DNA from: Diadema setosum
Taxonomy: Eukaryota; Echinodermata; Echinoidea; Diadematoida; Diadematidae
Assembly (NCBI RefSeq): GCF_964275005.1
Contig: NC_092685.1
Span: 13,935,571 to 13,999,570, forward strand
Direction: 5' to 3'
DNA: 64,000 nt
In this document: positions 38,701 to 48,879 of the stretch, piece after piece
Layout: the number at the start of each line of letters is the position of its first letter
Numbering within the stretch: the stretch's first letter is position 1
Notes under the pieces: model-generated
The model's database searches: none
What the model saw: the letters and a program-made list of their open reading frames with translations, nothing else
Told to the model about the DNA's origin: nothing
Position numbers and translations under genes: made by a program

Positions 38701-41700
38701 AGAAGCTACATGTTTTTCACAGTCCTTGTGAATTTACGCAACACCCAACATAAGATGTATCCACCAAATCCATGAACCCTCACAGCTAAATTCAAAGGTT
38801 TCCCATAATTTACACCCAGGATGAGGAAATTACTCCAGTAAGACGCAGTTACATCATCAACTCTATGGTCCATCGACTCAAACTGCGGATTTGGCAAGCG
38901 GCTGTGGTGATCGTGCAGTTCCTTTCTGAGGTAACCTTTTCTGTTGTCTTCTTCAACACAACTTGATACCTTGAAATACATCCATTTAGCCATACATCTG
39001 TTCATGCCTACAATATAAACCTGTTTGCATACATTTATCCACACATACTGACATACACACTCACAGACAAATGCACACATACATTCAAACATACATTGAT
39101 TAATACATGATAGCTTGTCAAGCATTAAGATGACATGCCTGACTGTGGCTCAGCTGTGTTACGTGAAGATTAGTGGCCATCACCATGAAAGCATTTAACA
39201 GGGAGTTTAGATGGTGCTTTAAACAGAAATAACATCTATGGGCTCAAAATCCATCTTTTATCATTTGGAATTTGCTTGCAATATTTTGAAAGGGTCTATC
39301 AAGAAACTTGTCTGGCTGATGAAATTTGCCTGGATAGTGAATTGTTTCGGAGTATTTTGAGATGAAAAGTGTGAAAAAAGTACCAGACTTTTATTCCTGA
39401 AGAGACCTCCCTGCTCGGTATTGGGTAGGTAGAATGTTACTTGATAATGAATTGTGCCCTAACAATTTTATTTCCCAACAAACTGCTTGCAATTCAGTCT
39501 CGCGCAGAAGATTGATGTATACTGCTATGGCCTGAGTTGTTGATTATCGATAAAATCATTTGTAAAAGATTACATAACAACAGCGATCTAATATGTTTTC
39601 AGATTGCAATAATGTTGGTGTACCTTTTTGGTTGATATTCACATTTACGTCGTTTAGAAGCAATACCCAACTAAAATTGTGTTATCACAGCACTATTTCA
39701 CACATTTTCAATGTACATATATGTGTCTATTTTGCGGCAAATTTTGGCAGTTTCTGCAGGCATTGGGACAGTGTGCTTTACCCTTTGAATATTTATATGT
39801 GTACATGTTAATATGCATGATATTGAGTTCACATGGCCAAACTAGGAAGCACTTTACAAGAGCTGTGTAAATTCTCACAAGCTGGTCATGTGGAGGAATA
39901 AAAAGATTGAAAGAGGTCCAGTCTTGTAGAAGAATGCTCCCTAACAGTCAGCTTTGTTTTGTTTTGCGCATCGCCGTACCTCAGACATCAGCTGCAGCAA
40001 TGCTGGGTAAAGTACTGAGGGCACTGAGGGCCGAGAACCAGACCTCCACCAGACATCTCATGGAGCTGTTTGTGGTGCGACTCCTACACTTGCACCCGCA
40101 CCTTGTGGACCAGTTCTGGACCTATGCCGCAGAGGTACCTTTTCCCATCTCCTCCCTGCTACTCTTTCTACATTTCCCTCTCTGTCCGTCTGTCTGTCTG
40201 TCTGTCTTCCTATCTCTTTCTCTTCTCATATTTTTCCATCTCTCTGGTCTAATTGATCTCCAATGTCATCTGTAGTCTCCAATAAGATATAAATGAATAG
40301 AGAATTGTTGGAAATGGAGGCACTGGGCTGTTATTTGAAGTTCATTATGTCACTGTCATAGACTAGCTTCAGCTCGCTGGCATTGATTACTGACCAATGA
40401 TATGTAGAAAAGAGGTTCAGATCCCAGACTGTTTGTTCTTTTCACGGGTCCAGTTGTATCGCAAATTAGTCATTTGAGTCCCATTTCATAAAAGATGTTG
40501 GGATAGCAACCCTTGCCAAAATAGCAAGTTCCCGTAGCAGCAGCTAATCAGGAAGCAGGAGTCTTTTCGTTACCATGACATTTGTCACTTCGGCAAGAGT
40601 TGCTGTCCTAACAACTTTTTAGGAAATAGGAGCCAGATCTAACAGAGAACTACAGCAAAATATGTGTTTATGATGATGTACCTGATCTGTAAAGATATTT
40701 CCATCATTTACACATTGTTGTACTTAAGCATTTTCATAAATTTTCTACAGTGAGGATCACACAGCCCCATAGGCCCGAATTCACGAAGGTGGTACAATCT
40801 TGTCCATGGTTTAGACCATGGACAAAGACCTTAGATTTTTATGGGACTCCAAGTGTCGCATGGCCTATTTCGTTGACGAAATGTTAACATTTCCTAGCGA
40901 AATGAACATTTCATCGACAACGAAATGACTGATTTCGTAACGAAATGGGCATTGCGACACTTGGTGCCCCATAAAAAAACTACGGTCTGTGTCCATGGTT
41001 TAAACCATGGACAAGATTGTACCACCTTCGTGAATTCAGGCCATTGAGCTCATCAGTCAAAATTTTGTGTTTTTTGTTGTTTCCATTTTTAATTATTTTG
41101 TGAGTGTTGTATGTTTATGTTTGACCTTTCAGGTTGCAAACTCTGAAGAGGTCAGTTTCTCACCACTGCTGATGATCATCGCACATCTCGGAACTGTGCA
41201 TCCCAAGGAGCAACAGGTGAGACCATCCCGTCCCTCAATGGACGGCGAGGGACTGGACTGGGGATTAGATATGTCTCAGCCATGATAGGCCACTTGATCG
41301 ACTGTCAGAATTATCCTGGTTGATTGTCTGTCAGAATGATCTTCTTCTTGTCTTTCTTTACTGGGATTAGAACACATGGATAAGCAGTGGTTGATATGGT
41401 AACTTGTTGTTGTCGTCGTCGTCGTCGTCGAGAGTGGTGTTGGGGGGAGGTGGATGCTGGTGAGGACTGAAGTTCTTATTGTAATTCTTCTTCTGCAATT
41501 CTCTCCTTCAATTTGCTGAATTCACCCATGCAGGAAGCCTTCTACATGCGGGCCATCCCGACCGTTCTGCCCTGGACCTTTGTGCCAGCCATGGCCCTCC
41601 GCACCCAGGCCCAGGTCTCCCTCTGCAAGATGTGGAGGGACTGCCAGGAGGCGGGGCTCCAGGCCGTGATTGACAGGTATCCGGGTGTGGCCGTCTGCAT

Positions 41701-44700
41701 GGACTTCACCAAGAATAGCAAGTGAGAGAAAGAGAGGAGTCTTTGGCGGTGACTTTTTTGCCATGTATTGCTTTGGCTGTGATGATTTTAAAGGGATTGT
41801 ATAGTTTTGGTTGAGACCTAACTTCAGGTTTTTGACATCTTTCAGTGAGATAATGAGAAACTTCTTATGAAATATGAAAGAGCATGTAATTCCAAGAGGG
41901 ATTCAGTGTTTGCTTGATGACAATTGGTTTTGAAATGGCTTAGATATTCAAAACAGAGCAATCCTAATAAAAGTTGGGACCCACCTTTGATTAGGATCAC
42001 TTTGTTTCACTTTATTTTTGGATGTCTCGGCCATTCCAAAGCGATTTTCATGTAATAAACTTGGAATTCCTCTAAGAATGGTATGCTATGTATTATTTCA
42101 TCAGTGGGTATGTGGTATCTCGCAAAAAGGTAAAAGCCCAATCCTAATCTCCACTAATACTATTCCATCCCTTTAAGAGCTCCCAAAGAGCTCCCAAAGG
42201 CTTCTATAATTTAACAACCTTGTACTTTGACTTTTAAAGGGCAACACTAGAAGCAGCTCCATGATGGTTGCATCGAAAACCTTTACTCTTACTTGTTTAA
42301 AGGGTGTGTACAGTTCTGGTTGAGGCGAGGATTTAGCTTTTAACGTTTTGCGAGATATTCAGAAACCACTCTATGAGATGTCAAAGAGCATGCAATCTTA
42401 AGGGGTATCAAAAGTTTATTTGATGAAAATCGGTTTTGAAATGGCTGAGATATCCAAAAACAAGGTGAAACAAAGAGATCCTAATAAAAGGTATGGCCTG
42501 TAGTCATTTATTATTATCACTTTTTTGGATATCTCAGCCATTTAAAAACCAATTTTCATCAGATAAACGTTGAAACCTTCTTAAGATTACATTCTCTTTT
42601 ATATTTCATACGAGGTTTCTCATTATCTCACTTAGGAATGTTCAAAACGTGAATCCCCACCTCAACCAGTACTGTACAGTCCCTTTAAAGGAGACCTCCG
42701 GATGATTTTCAGACTATTGCATTAGTTATACTGAGTAAAAAGTTTCAGAATTTATAGTGATTGGGATGAGGAATAAAAATGTTTTCAACATTTGTAACAA
42801 ATTGCAATGAACAAGGATGATGACATGGCAGCCTCACCATAAGAATGCATGAGTTAATTGGGGCTCAATGAAAAAGAACAGAAGAAGAAGGCATGTATAG
42901 ATTCTACACAGGTAAACTTATTAAGCAAGCAGTATTGTAATGGAATTACACTGCTACATTTCTGAAAATTCTGTGAGGCTCATATATCATCACCACTGTT
43001 CAGTGAACTTTGTTTAAGTTTTTTTTTCAGAGTATTGATGTTCAGTGTAATTTGTTTAAGATTTTTCAGAGTATTGGTTTCTCTGCTCAAGACCCGCAAT
43101 AAATTCTACTAATCTATACATGGAGCTGTTTATTCAAGAACTACATGATGTGAAATTATGAAAATCGTATGGAATACCCCTTATATATGTCCTGTCCTCC
43201 TGCATCCAACAGTGCCTTGGAGCAGCTGAGGAAGAGGATGGATGGAAGCTTCTTCCTGAAGTTCTTCAATCCCATCCTGGACCTCAGCGTGGAGACCATC
43301 TTCCACACCATGCCCTATCTCACCCTTGTCACTGATGACGAGCTCGTCAGGCCAGAATTGTTCCTGGTGTCCGATGCGTCGCCGTGGAAACGGGATGATG
43401 CGTGTGCAGGGATGCCCCTCTTCAATGGCCGAGACACCCTCAGGACCTGCAAACTGAAGGAGAAGAAGAAACTCACGTCAGGTAAATTTCACTCTTATTA
43501 AAACCGGTTTTGTCCTTGTGATACATGTGAATTGTATCTTCCCCCTACTGTTTAATCATATTACAATATTACAACCAGTCTTTATGTTTCCAGTGGTTTT
43601 TTTTTTTTACATCATCTGATATGAAAAAAGTAAGAAATACAGCATCTCAACAGTGGAAAAAATAATTTTAAATGTTGTGACTTTATCTGCATGCCGCAAA
43701 CTTTTGCATGCCATTCATATAGAGGGAGGTTTGGGAAACTAGTCTCAGTGGCCAAGTCTTCTGCTTGATGCATGAAACGAAGTGAACAAAAAAATAGCAC
43801 ATGCCATGTAATATGCACCATGATGCAGGAATGAATTGAACTGTCAAGTAATAGTTGTACACAGAGTGTCTGATTTGAAAAGTGTCTGTGATTCTGCAGG
43901 AGGCTCCCTGAAAACTGAGGACTCAAGACCTTAAAAGAGAATATAAAATCCTCCCCATATGGGGAATTATTTCTGCTGAAGGCAATGCACATACATTGTA
44001 CATATCTCCATGATTGCTCTTCGAAACCTTCCCTAGTTAGATGTGTGAGTGTTGGCGTCCCAGGGGTATGTGAAAGATTAACCCGCTGAGGACGGACTGA
44101 TTTTGCTACAACACGCATTTCCCATAGACACCTGCCCGAGTATTCTCGGGACTCGTCCTCAACTGGTTAATGGAAGTGTTTGGTCTCCCCTCCAGTAAAA
44201 GACGCCGAGATCAGGGCAGTGTCCTGGCTGGAGGACGGCTCGGCTGACGTCCAGAAGAAGATCACTCCATGGAAGGAGGCCCCCGTACCCGGCCTGGAAC
44301 CCTCCGCAGGTCAGAGGTCAACCAGGGGTCATCTGGTGGTTGTGGCATCACTAGTGGATAGGATACCAAATCTTGGAGGTGAGGGGTGAAAATGGAGAAA
44401 GGAGACACGGACACACACTGTGGCACTCGGAATCAGACATTCACACACGTTAGTTAGGCTCATGAGAACAGACAGACAGTCAAATGGATTCACGCAAACA
44501 CACACTCATCTGCCTATCAGACTTTCATTCTTGTCCTTTGTGTCATGCCTAGCAAATAAGAAGGCACAAGTATTTGCGGGCGTCAGAATGAAATTTCCAT
44601 GTTTTGAGCTACATGTTTTTGTCATCTTTGCATGTCATGGGATAATATTGCAGATATTGTGTGAAAAGACCAGAGATGGCCATTGAGGTGGCTCAAAATG

Positions 44701-47237
44701 CAAGATGCATGTCAATGTAAAAAACATCAACAACAACAACAACACCACCAACAACAGCTTCATGTGGGAGGTAGCTCATTGTTGATTTTGTTTTTAAAAA
44801 TGCAGTCCTTAAAATGACATACTGCTGAAGTGTGTTTTGATCAATGCATTTTCTGAGAGGGTAAGATGTAAAATTACCTACGATAGGCAAGTGCAGCTGT
44901 CCTGTACATATGTGCAGAGTCATTTTATTATCCAGACATGACAGTTGATTGCTAAAACTTCAACCATTACCCATGGTACAGTGCAGGATGTTGACAAATG
45001 TATGTACAAATTAAATGTACATCATTATGAGAAGTGATAGAAAGGATATGATGACTAAATAGTCACCAATATTGCCCTGCCCTTCACAGGTCTGTGCAGG
45101 ACATGTGAGATCTTCGGAGCATCGTGTCTGGTGCTGGGAAACCTCTTGCTCAAAGACCACCAGGATTTCCTCAGTCTCAGTGTGTCAGCTGAGAGGTGGC
45201 TGCCAATCAGAGAGGTACTGAATATGCCGTATATTTACCAACTTGATTTTGTGTAAGTGTGTGTGAACAGGGACTTCCCAACAGTATCACAAGTGGTGGA
45301 ATTTGTGATTGAGGAGTACAGCAATGAATGGAGAAATTGGTATCATTCACTCATTTTTAGGAAGCAAAATTAGCAATCCCTCATGGAAAACAGAAGTGCT
45401 ATAAACTTTAAGAAAGAACAAAAAAAAAAAAACCACATGTTGAGAATTGACTCTATGATGAGGTATTCCAAAAATGATTCAAGATCATTTGAATGAAGCA
45501 GACATTTACAGAGTTTGTACCGATAACAATGTACTGGTACTCACACAAATGTGATTTAGACACATGCACAATCATGTTCATGTGCTCTGCATGTGTTGTG
45601 TTTGCAGTATTCTGTAAATATTGTTGGGATCAGAGTTCAGATTATTTGGTGTTGTTAAATTAGCGAATAGCACCTGATGCTTCAAATTCATGAAAATAAG
45701 AACCTTGTTAACATATGGTGCTTAAGGTAAAGTGACACAGAGAGCCCTCCATAGTTCATCACTGGTCTGAGCACAGAGCATTATGGTCTTGACTCAGTCA
45801 TTCCATTATGTTCTGTGAGAGTAATGCAAAACAGGAGAAGAGTGGCTAAATAGAATCTGAGTAATTCCAGCTGAGCTGTGCCAGCCAGAAATCCATTGTA
45901 GGAATGGGCAGACAACAGGCAATTAAATTGACAGTCAAATTTCACAGATGATCAATGAAACTGAGTTCATGATGGTGAGCCTAGCTTGGGAGAACGGTAT
46001 GAGATGCAGCAAGAAAGTGTCCTCGTCGAAGTCTTTCTCAGATATTAGTTTATGTTAGCTCTGTAATGATGATGCAGCATTCTTACAGTGAAGTCAGAAC
46101 CATAAATGTGACAACATAGGTCAAGAAATTCAGCTGGGGTGTAGTCAAGTAGATGTATTTGCAGGGTCTTGTGAATTCAATAAGATTAAGATCAATAGGA
46201 GATTGTGATGTTATTTAGGAGTTTTACAGGAGACTGACTGTGACTGTGATGTAATTCCTGTGAAAAATTCATGCTAGTCCTACAAGGTGGAAATGTTTGT
46301 ATCAAATTTCCCTTTATTGCCCGCTGGTGCTTGGAAATATCTCGCAGTCAAATCTTTAGTTATCTGCCTATTTCTCTGCCCATCTCTGTAACCGTGAATT
46401 TGTATCCATCCAACATTTCTGACCATCTGTATTTGGTGACAGGTCAAGCCAGGTGACCTGAAGGATTACATGCTGGAGATGAAGAAACATGGCTACGCGC
46501 TGGTGGGTGTGGAGCAGACAGCAAACAGCCAGGCACTGACAGACTTTAAGTTTCCAAAACGCACCATGCTCCTGTTAGGGTAAGTCCAGGCTATTATGGG
46601 TTCTTAATATTGAATTTGTTTTTAAAGGATAGTTAGAGAAGCTGATTTTACGTAGGCACTCGTTATCATAAGAATGTGGCATCAGTGAGACTGTGCTGAT
46701 TTTCACCACTGAAAACATTTCATTTATTTGTCAATTTTCTTTTACCTTTTTCATAGCAATATCAATGTGAAGTTCAGTGTTTTGTTTTTTCCACTATTTT
46801 CAGTAAATGTGTAGTGAATATGTCAAACAGAATTTGAGCTTACAAGTCAATTTCTTTGTAACATTCCAGGAACTAATTTCATTTTTACTCTGACGATGTT
46901 TTCGTGTACCTGCAAGCAATACGTTGTATCTCATTCCGCACATAAACCAATGTCTTTAGCCAAGTTTGTGTAGGTACGTGGGCCATTCGCTGTACCCATC
47001 AGGTGTGATCGCCTCCCACTCCATTCTACAATTATCTCGTATCTGTTTGGTGACCTTTGCACTGTTTTCAGGAAGGAGAGAGAAGGCATCCCGGTCGATC
47101 TGATCCAGTTCCTGGACGTCTGCGTGGAGATCCCCCAGATGGGATTCATCCGGTCACTGAATGTCCACGTTAGTGGAGCCCTGATGATATGGGAGTACAC
47201 CAGACAGAATCTCCTCAACCAGCTGGACTCAAGCTGA
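17426..47237 (+). CDS. TARBP1: TARBP1 orthologue, tRNA (guanosine-2'-O)-methyltransferase, 26 coding exons, complete
   Basis: Coding exons: 17426-17823, 18330-19068, 19825-19897, 21464-21621, 22922-23075, 25750-25882, 28860-29046, 29453-29673, 31760-31923, 32664-32758, 33372-33551, 33974-34154, 34710-34939, 35593-35775, 36563-36768, 37558-37635, 38172-38295, 38820-38930, 39985-40134, 41133-41216, 41534-41721, 43213-43481, 44196-44378, 45090-45214, 46443-46579, 47072-47237. All junctions keep phase, giving 4,917 nt (1,638 aa; the human protein is about 1,620). The start ATG has A at -3 and G at +4. Residues 1 to ~1475 are leucine-rich helical sequence as in TARBP1. The C-terminus is a SpoU domain with motif I ([16 protein letters not shown]), motif II (LLLLGKEREGIP) and motif III ([19 protein letters not shown]). 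The family 2'-O-methylates G18 of some tRNAs using S-adenosylmethionine. The exon 11 acceptor (33370-33371) has a weak pyrimidine tract and is the least certain junction. Confidence 0.95.
19371..19399. repeat. TTTA microsatellite
   Basis: About six ATTT units in TARBP1 intron 2. Confidence 0.85.
19598..19632. repeat. TG microsatellite
   Basis: About 14 TG units with one T-run interruption in TARBP1 intron 2. Confidence 0.9.
19950..20583. mobile_element. MITE with about 52-bp terminal inverted repeats
   Basis: The left end AGGCCCGGTGACACTGCCCA continues AAAGTC...AAACGCATGAATCGCG. The right end mirrors it and finishes GGGCAGTGTGACTGGGCCT at 20583, with about six mismatches over 52 bp. The 634-bp interior is CpG-rich relative to the intron and has no transposase. 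It lies in TARBP1 intron 3. The target duplication is not clear. Confidence 0.85.
21900..22255 (+). repeat. Dispersed ~330-bp repeat family, copy 1
   Basis: Marked by GAATTGCATGCAGCTTGTTG, a CTACTGAACGGGGAG block and AATTTTGAGCCC near the end. The same order of blocks recurs at 31385-31722 and, inverted, at 39270-39560. It lies in TARBP1 intron 4. No coding capacity was seen. Confidence 0.8.
23682..24060. mobile_element. Fold-back TTAA MITE family, copy A
   Basis: Starts AGGGTGTGTACAGTTCTGG directly after TTAA (23678-23681). The left arm includes AAATTGGTTTTGAAATGGCTG, and the right arm mirrors it as CAGCCATTTGAAAACCAATT. The right terminus is altered and runs into a short duplicated segment that recurs near 24296. 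It lies in TARBP1 intron 5. Confidence 0.75.
25413..25564. repeat. TAG trinucleotide microsatellite, about 150 bp
   Basis: Long runs of TAG with AAG and CAA interruptions in TARBP1 intron 5. Confidence 0.95.
25948..26449. mobile_element. ATGCCTCCGCC element, copy 1 (short)
   Basis: ATGCCTCCGCC at the left faces GGCAGAGGCAT at the right, followed by ACCAGTCGCCATAGCGACA as in copy 2. It contains a TA microsatellite (25977-26011) and an AGGTCA-rich cluster at 26095-26130. It is about half the length of copy 2, so probably internally deleted. It lies in TARBP1 intron 6. Confidence 0.8.
27752..27842. mobile_element. Mini-MITE of about 92 bp at TTAA, copy 1
   Basis: TTAACCCGTTGAGGATGGAC to TCTTCAATGGGTTAA, an almost fully palindromic unit containing ACCTGCCCAAGTATTCTC. 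TARBP1 intron 6. Confidence 0.85.
28020..28343. mobile_element. GGTATCCCGGGGTACC element, copy 1
   Basis: Ends are GGTATCCCGGGGTACC and GGTACCCCGGGGTAAC, an inverted pair with one or two mismatches. The 324-bp unit matches 62209-62533 along its length, including TCCTCGAGTGGA and GAGGTGGCGCTACACAAC. TARBP1 intron 6. Confidence 0.88.
29047..29452 (+). other. GC-AG intron 7 of TARBP1
   Basis: Exon 7 ends ...AAG GAG and is followed by GCAAGT, the usual donor of the minor GC-AG intron class. The acceptor is CACCCAAG before 29453. Reading through in phase gives RGSPLWKE then VCDALNESF, matching the TARBP1 family layout. No GT donor nearby keeps the frame. Confidence 0.75.
29701..29776. repeat. GAT trinucleotide microsatellite
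   Basis: About 25 GAT units starting 28 bases after the exon 8 donor in TARBP1 intron 8. Confidence 0.95.
30450..30684. mobile_element. TATACGCCAWATATTT element, copy 1
   Basis: Left end TATACGCCATATATTTCGCG, right end CAAAATATTTGGCGTATA. A middle block (GAGTGGTTAAATTCATGATT) is shared with copies at 54481-54725 and near 45226. About 235 bp, TARBP1 intron 8. Confidence 0.75.
31385..31722 (+). repeat. Dispersed ~330-bp repeat family, copy 2
   Basis: Contains GAATTGCATGCAGCTTGTTT, CTACTGAATGGGGAGGAC and AATTTTGAGTCCATCTGAG in the same order as copy 1. It ends about 35 bases before TARBP1 exon 9, so repeat sequence approaches that exon's acceptor. Confidence 0.8.
37785..37995 (+). mobile_element. 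Possible tRNA-derived SINE relic
   Basis: TGGCTCAGTTGG (37801-37812) fits an A box, but the expected B box is weak. The sequence up to GGCGACAAGTATT shows no coding. TARBP1 intron 16. Confidence 0.25.
39270..39560 (-). repeat. Dispersed ~330-bp repeat family, copy 3, inverted
   Basis: Reverse complement of the family: AACAAACTGCTTGCAATTCA and GTATACTGCTATGGCC correspond to the GAATTGCATGCAGC and GGCC...AGCAGTATAC blocks. It lies in TARBP1 intron 18. Confidence 0.7.
40475..40633. mobile_element. Small fold-back element, about 159 bp
   Basis: CCCATTTCATAAAAGATGTT and AGCAACCCTTGCC at the left are mirrored by GGCAAGAGTTGCT and AACAACTTTTTAGGAAATAG at the right. TARBP1 intron 19. Confidence 0.65.
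40772..41042. mobile_element. Fold-back MITE with internal palindromes
   Basis: GGCCCGAATTCACGAAGGTG at the left and CACCTTCGTGAATTCAGGCC at the right, with arms of about 90 bp. Each arm contains its own palindrome built on GTCCATGG...CCATGGAC; the right one (40991-41012) is a perfect 22-mer centred on TTTAAA. The element ends about 90 bases before TARBP1 exon 20. Confidence 0.88.
41409..41431. repeat. GTC trinucleotide microsatellite
   Basis: About seven GTC units in TARBP1 intron 20. Confidence 0.85.
41792..42172. mobile_element. Fold-back TTAA MITE family, copy B
   Basis: TTAA at 41788-41791 and at 42173-42176 flank AGGGATTGTATAGTTTTGG at the left and CCATCCCT at the right. The interior arms around CAATTGGTTTTGAAATGGC are self-complementary. 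It lies in TARBP1 intron 21, 130 bp from copy C. Confidence 0.85.
42301..42684. mobile_element. Fold-back TTAA MITE family, copy C
   Basis: TTAA at 42297-42300 and 42685-42688 flank AGGGTGTGTACAGTTCTGG and its mirror ending CAGTACTGTACAGTCCCT. This is the cleanest copy: 384 bp between perfect TTAA duplications. Confidence 0.9.
44078..44170. mobile_element. Mini-MITE of about 92 bp at TTAA, copy 2
   Basis: TTAACCCGCTGAGGACGGAC to GTCCTCAACTGGTTAA. It ends 25 bases before TARBP1 exon 23, so it sits inside that exon's acceptor region and the GTCTCCCCTCCAG tract follows directly. Confidence 0.88.
44196..47237 (+). other. TARBP1: SpoU/TrmH catalytic domain exons of TARBP1 (exons 23-26)
   Basis: The last four coding exons carry the knotted methyltransferase domain, about residues 1478-1630. 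Motif I Asn and Arg straddle the exon 23/24 junction. Motif II is split by the exon 25/26 junction, where GG joins G to rebuild the glycine of GKEREG. Motif III, with its Ser-Leu-Asn core, lies wholly in the last exon. The protein ends eight residues after IWEYTRQN at TGA 47235-47237. Conservation with vertebrate TARBP1 is much higher here than in the helical N-terminal part, as expected for the active site. Confidence 0.93.
45226..45350. mobile_element. TATACGCCAWATATTT element, partial copy 3
   Basis: TGCCGTATATTTACC is followed by TTCCCAACAG and GTGGTGGAATTTGTGATTG, which match the middle of copy 2. The matching right end may be the GCGAATAGCACCTGATGC stretch near 45663. Confidence 0.5.
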
Positions 47238-48870
47238 CACACCTGAGCCCCTCCACACCATCCAAGTCGTTAATCCTTTTTAAGTAATCACAGAACTCTG
47301 CAACCTTGCCATAAGTTATTTCTAACTTACAACGTACTGTAAAGTGGAAATTTTCACACATTTTTGCACAACCAGAAGCTAGCGCGAAAACAAAAGCATG
47401 CAAATGTTTTTGCTTTTTATATGTACCACTATTCTACGACTGGTGTCCAGGGAATTAAAAACACACAAAATTCATCTTACCCAGCCCAGCGCGAAAAAAT
47501 TACTTGTGCGAAAATACCCACTGTTACAACATGCAAAAACTTTTCAATGTATACAGGATTGTCAACATTTATTGTTTTATTTGTATTCATGATTTTATCA
47601 TTCTCTTTCATATCTCATATCTCATATCTCATATTGATGTCATTGTATTAGTTATCATCAACAGCATTTTATTGGCACTACGATATTCAGAGACATGGAA
47701 TGGTAAGGACAAAAGAATCTTGCAAAACTGCAATAATCATGTTTTTCTGATCTCTGCTCTTTTCCGAGTCATGCTCACAAAGTTAGTCTTGTTTATGGCC
47801 CTGTTTTTGCATGTCTCCCTATATGATTTGACAAATTGTCACATCCCATTGCTAGGGCTTTGACCAAATAATTGTTGCCATGTGAACCCTTCATATGAGC
47901 AATTACATTTTGCCGTCTTCCTGTCGGGTATCGATCCACTACAGACAGAAAACCAGAAGTGCTATGTGTTGAACTTGGAGGGGAATATTAGGCCCAAATT
48001 CATCATGGAGGTAGTTCAAATCAAATCCATGGTTTTTCATTCAATCCATGGACTAAACTAAGTGTGAAAAAAGCATACATTTCACGTGAGTAGTATTAGC
48101 ACACAGTCATGTTTGGATGTCTGTCAGCATACATGATCTGTCACATGCATTATCAGAGATGCCACCTTTTGGAAATCAAAATCAGGAAGGATTTGCAACT
48201 GTGCATGACACCAAATAATGTGCGTAAAGTGCTCAACCCATGTGGCGGGTCTAGGGCCCGCCTTAGGGTCCTGGAAGCTCTTGGGTTCTCTATGCTCTCT
48301 GGTGCAATCTGAGGCTTATTTTGGAACATTTTCATGTAGGAAAAAATCCCCACTTTTTTGATAGCACCATTGAATTACCCCCCAAAAAAGTAAAAATGGA
48401 ATTTTTTAAATGCAGTGTCTCAGTTTAAAGTCTATCTAGACCCTGCATAACTTTCAACTTTACATGAAAAAAATGAGGGGCCAAGATTATTAAATTTTCA
48501 AGCTCTTGGGGTTAAACCATTTTGTCAGTCTATTTTCACACTACATGTATTTTGACATTTCTTATAGTAATCAAAATAATGAAAAGTGCACCTTTAATAA
48601 AAAAATATATGCGGGGGAAAAAATGAGGGGGAGAGGGTTACATGTACATGTACAGGTCTACAAATGATAGGAAACATAATCCGTTGAGGACGAGTCCCGA
48701 GTATACGCGGGCAGGTGTCTATGGGAAATGCGTGTTGTAGCAAAATCAGTCCATCCTCCATGAGATAAGATAAGTGGGGCTGATATGACATTTTTATCAA
48801 GAATAAAAAGCTGATGTGGGTAAATGTGTGTTACACATAATGTTTCAATCAATCCTTGGTTGAGTTGATT
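47238..48870. other. TARBP1 3' flank, mostly featureless
   Basis: Begins with the TARBP1 3'UTR. ATTAAA at about 47454 and AATAAA at about 48595 are possible poly(A) signals, neither verified. A short ATCTCAT repeat occurs at 47607-47632. A diverged half of the 'GGCCCGAATTCACGAAGG' fold-back family is recognisable at about 47990-48060. Confidence 0.4.
48676..48770. mobile_element. Mini-MITE of about 92 bp, copy 3, inverted
   Basis: AATCCGTTGAGGACGAGTCC to CAGTCCATCCTCCATGAG, the family in reverse orientation. The terminal TTAA sites have decayed. Confidence 0.75.
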
Positions 48871-48879
48871 GTAAAATCA

